NCBI GenBank assembly: GCA_002684315.1
Contig: NYVB01000010.1
Location: 1-6,201, forward strand
DNA length: 6,201 nt
Direction: 5' to 3'
Origin: Planctomycetaceae bacterium
Lineage (GTDB): Bacteria; Planctomycetota; Phycisphaerae; Phycisphaerales; SM1A02
In this document: positions 5,964-6,201 of the stretch, in pieces
Layout: each line of letters begins with the position of its first letter
How positions within the stretch are numbered: position 1 is the first letter of the stretch
Notes under the pieces: generated by a model
The model's database searches: none
The model's input: only the letters and a program-made list of their open reading frames with translations
Told to the model about the DNA's origin: nothing
Position numbers and translations under genes: made by a program

Positions 5964-5994
5964 CTTTTCATCCCGCAGTGGTGACTGAGAGCTG

Positions 5995-6201
5995 TCAGGC
6001 TGATGTGGTGGGAACTTGCGATCTGTTCACAGCCTTTGCCATGGTTGCACTCCAGCCCTTTTCACTCTTGCTGGCGCTGTAAAGGACCTGTTCTCCGTCC
6101 TTCAGCGTTCTGAAACCCTCGCTCTGCTCAATGACCGAGAAGTGAACAAAGATGTCCTGATTGTCAGGCCCAACAATGAATCCGAATCCCTTTCGGGCAT
6201 C
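5995..6201 (-). CDS. Cold-shock-domain protein (CspA family), C-terminal part
   Basis: The minus strand from the window edge translates into 68 residues before TGA (plus 5997-5995). It carries both RNA-binding motifs of the cold-shock domain, 'KGFGFI' (RNP1, visible residues 4-9) and 'DIFVHF' (RNP2, 16-21), and ends 'EKGWSATMAKAVNRSQ', as such small beta-barrel proteins do. About 10 residues of the first strand, normally containing a Lys-Trp-Phe, lie beyond the right edge, so the start and promoter are not visible. Members bind single-stranded RNA or DNA and act as RNA chaperones. The name does not prove cold induction, since many copies are constitutive. The histidine kinase follows 84 bases downstream on the same strand. 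Confidence 0.93.
   Translation of the reverse strand, partial: DARKGFGFIVGPDNQDIFVHFSVIEQSEGFRTLKDGEQVLYSASKSEKGWSATMAKAVNRSQVPTTSA

Noticed and set aside
5464..5988. A 174-codon plus-strand open frame over the kinase gene
   Set aside because: It is antisense to the HisKA region and membrane segment of the kinase, with no family features.

Overview
The window looks like a stretch of bacterial chromosome with moderate GC, tightly packed genes and Shine-Dalgarno-like start sites. The best guess is Planctomycetota, possibly the Phycisphaerae side. This rests mainly on the divergent sigma-70 factor at the left edge, whose 'FLKFNYARFR' block resembles the 'NYLKYK'-type block I associate with planctomycete sigma factors. 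The lineage call is an inference from remembered family patterns, not from a search.

Layout from left to right. (1) Positions 2-877, minus strand: N-terminal 292 codons of a sigma-70 family factor, cut by the window edge. (2) Positions 878-1213: non-coding stretch with the ndk terminator and three short dyads upstream of the sigma gene. (3) Positions 1214-1684, minus: ndk, nucleoside diphosphate kinase. (4) Positions 1685-1910: divergent intergenic region with promoter-like hexamers and a well-formed potential RNA fold (about 1791-1885) that reads better on the plus strand. (5) Positions 1911-3743 and 3743-5029, plus: the two subunits of an archaeal-type type IIB DNA topoisomerase, topoisomerase VI, B then A, overlapping by one base. 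(6) Positions 5038-5910, minus: a short membrane-anchored sensor histidine kinase, convergent with top6A across an 8-base gap. (7) Positions 5995-6201, minus: C-terminal 68 residues of a cold-shock-domain protein, cut by the right edge.

The item of most interest is the topoisomerase VI operon. The enzyme is best known from archaea and plants, and is sporadic in bacteria. Both subunits keep every catalytic motif I can check: the Bergerat ATPase motifs and switch lysine in B, and the tyrosine and Toprim acidic residues in A. B makes ATP-driven DNA gate movements and A cuts and religates DNA, so they should form an A2B2 enzyme that relaxes or decatenates duplex DNA. Unusually, subunit A has a lysine-rich, histone-H1-like N-terminal tail, and subunit B ends in an acidic linker followed by a similar basic tail. 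The two tails abut at the gene junction. The second point of interest is the possible structured leader RNA just upstream of top6B. The remaining genes (sigma factor, ndk, kinase, cold-shock protein) are ordinary housekeeping or regulatory genes with no evident functional link to the topoisomerase.
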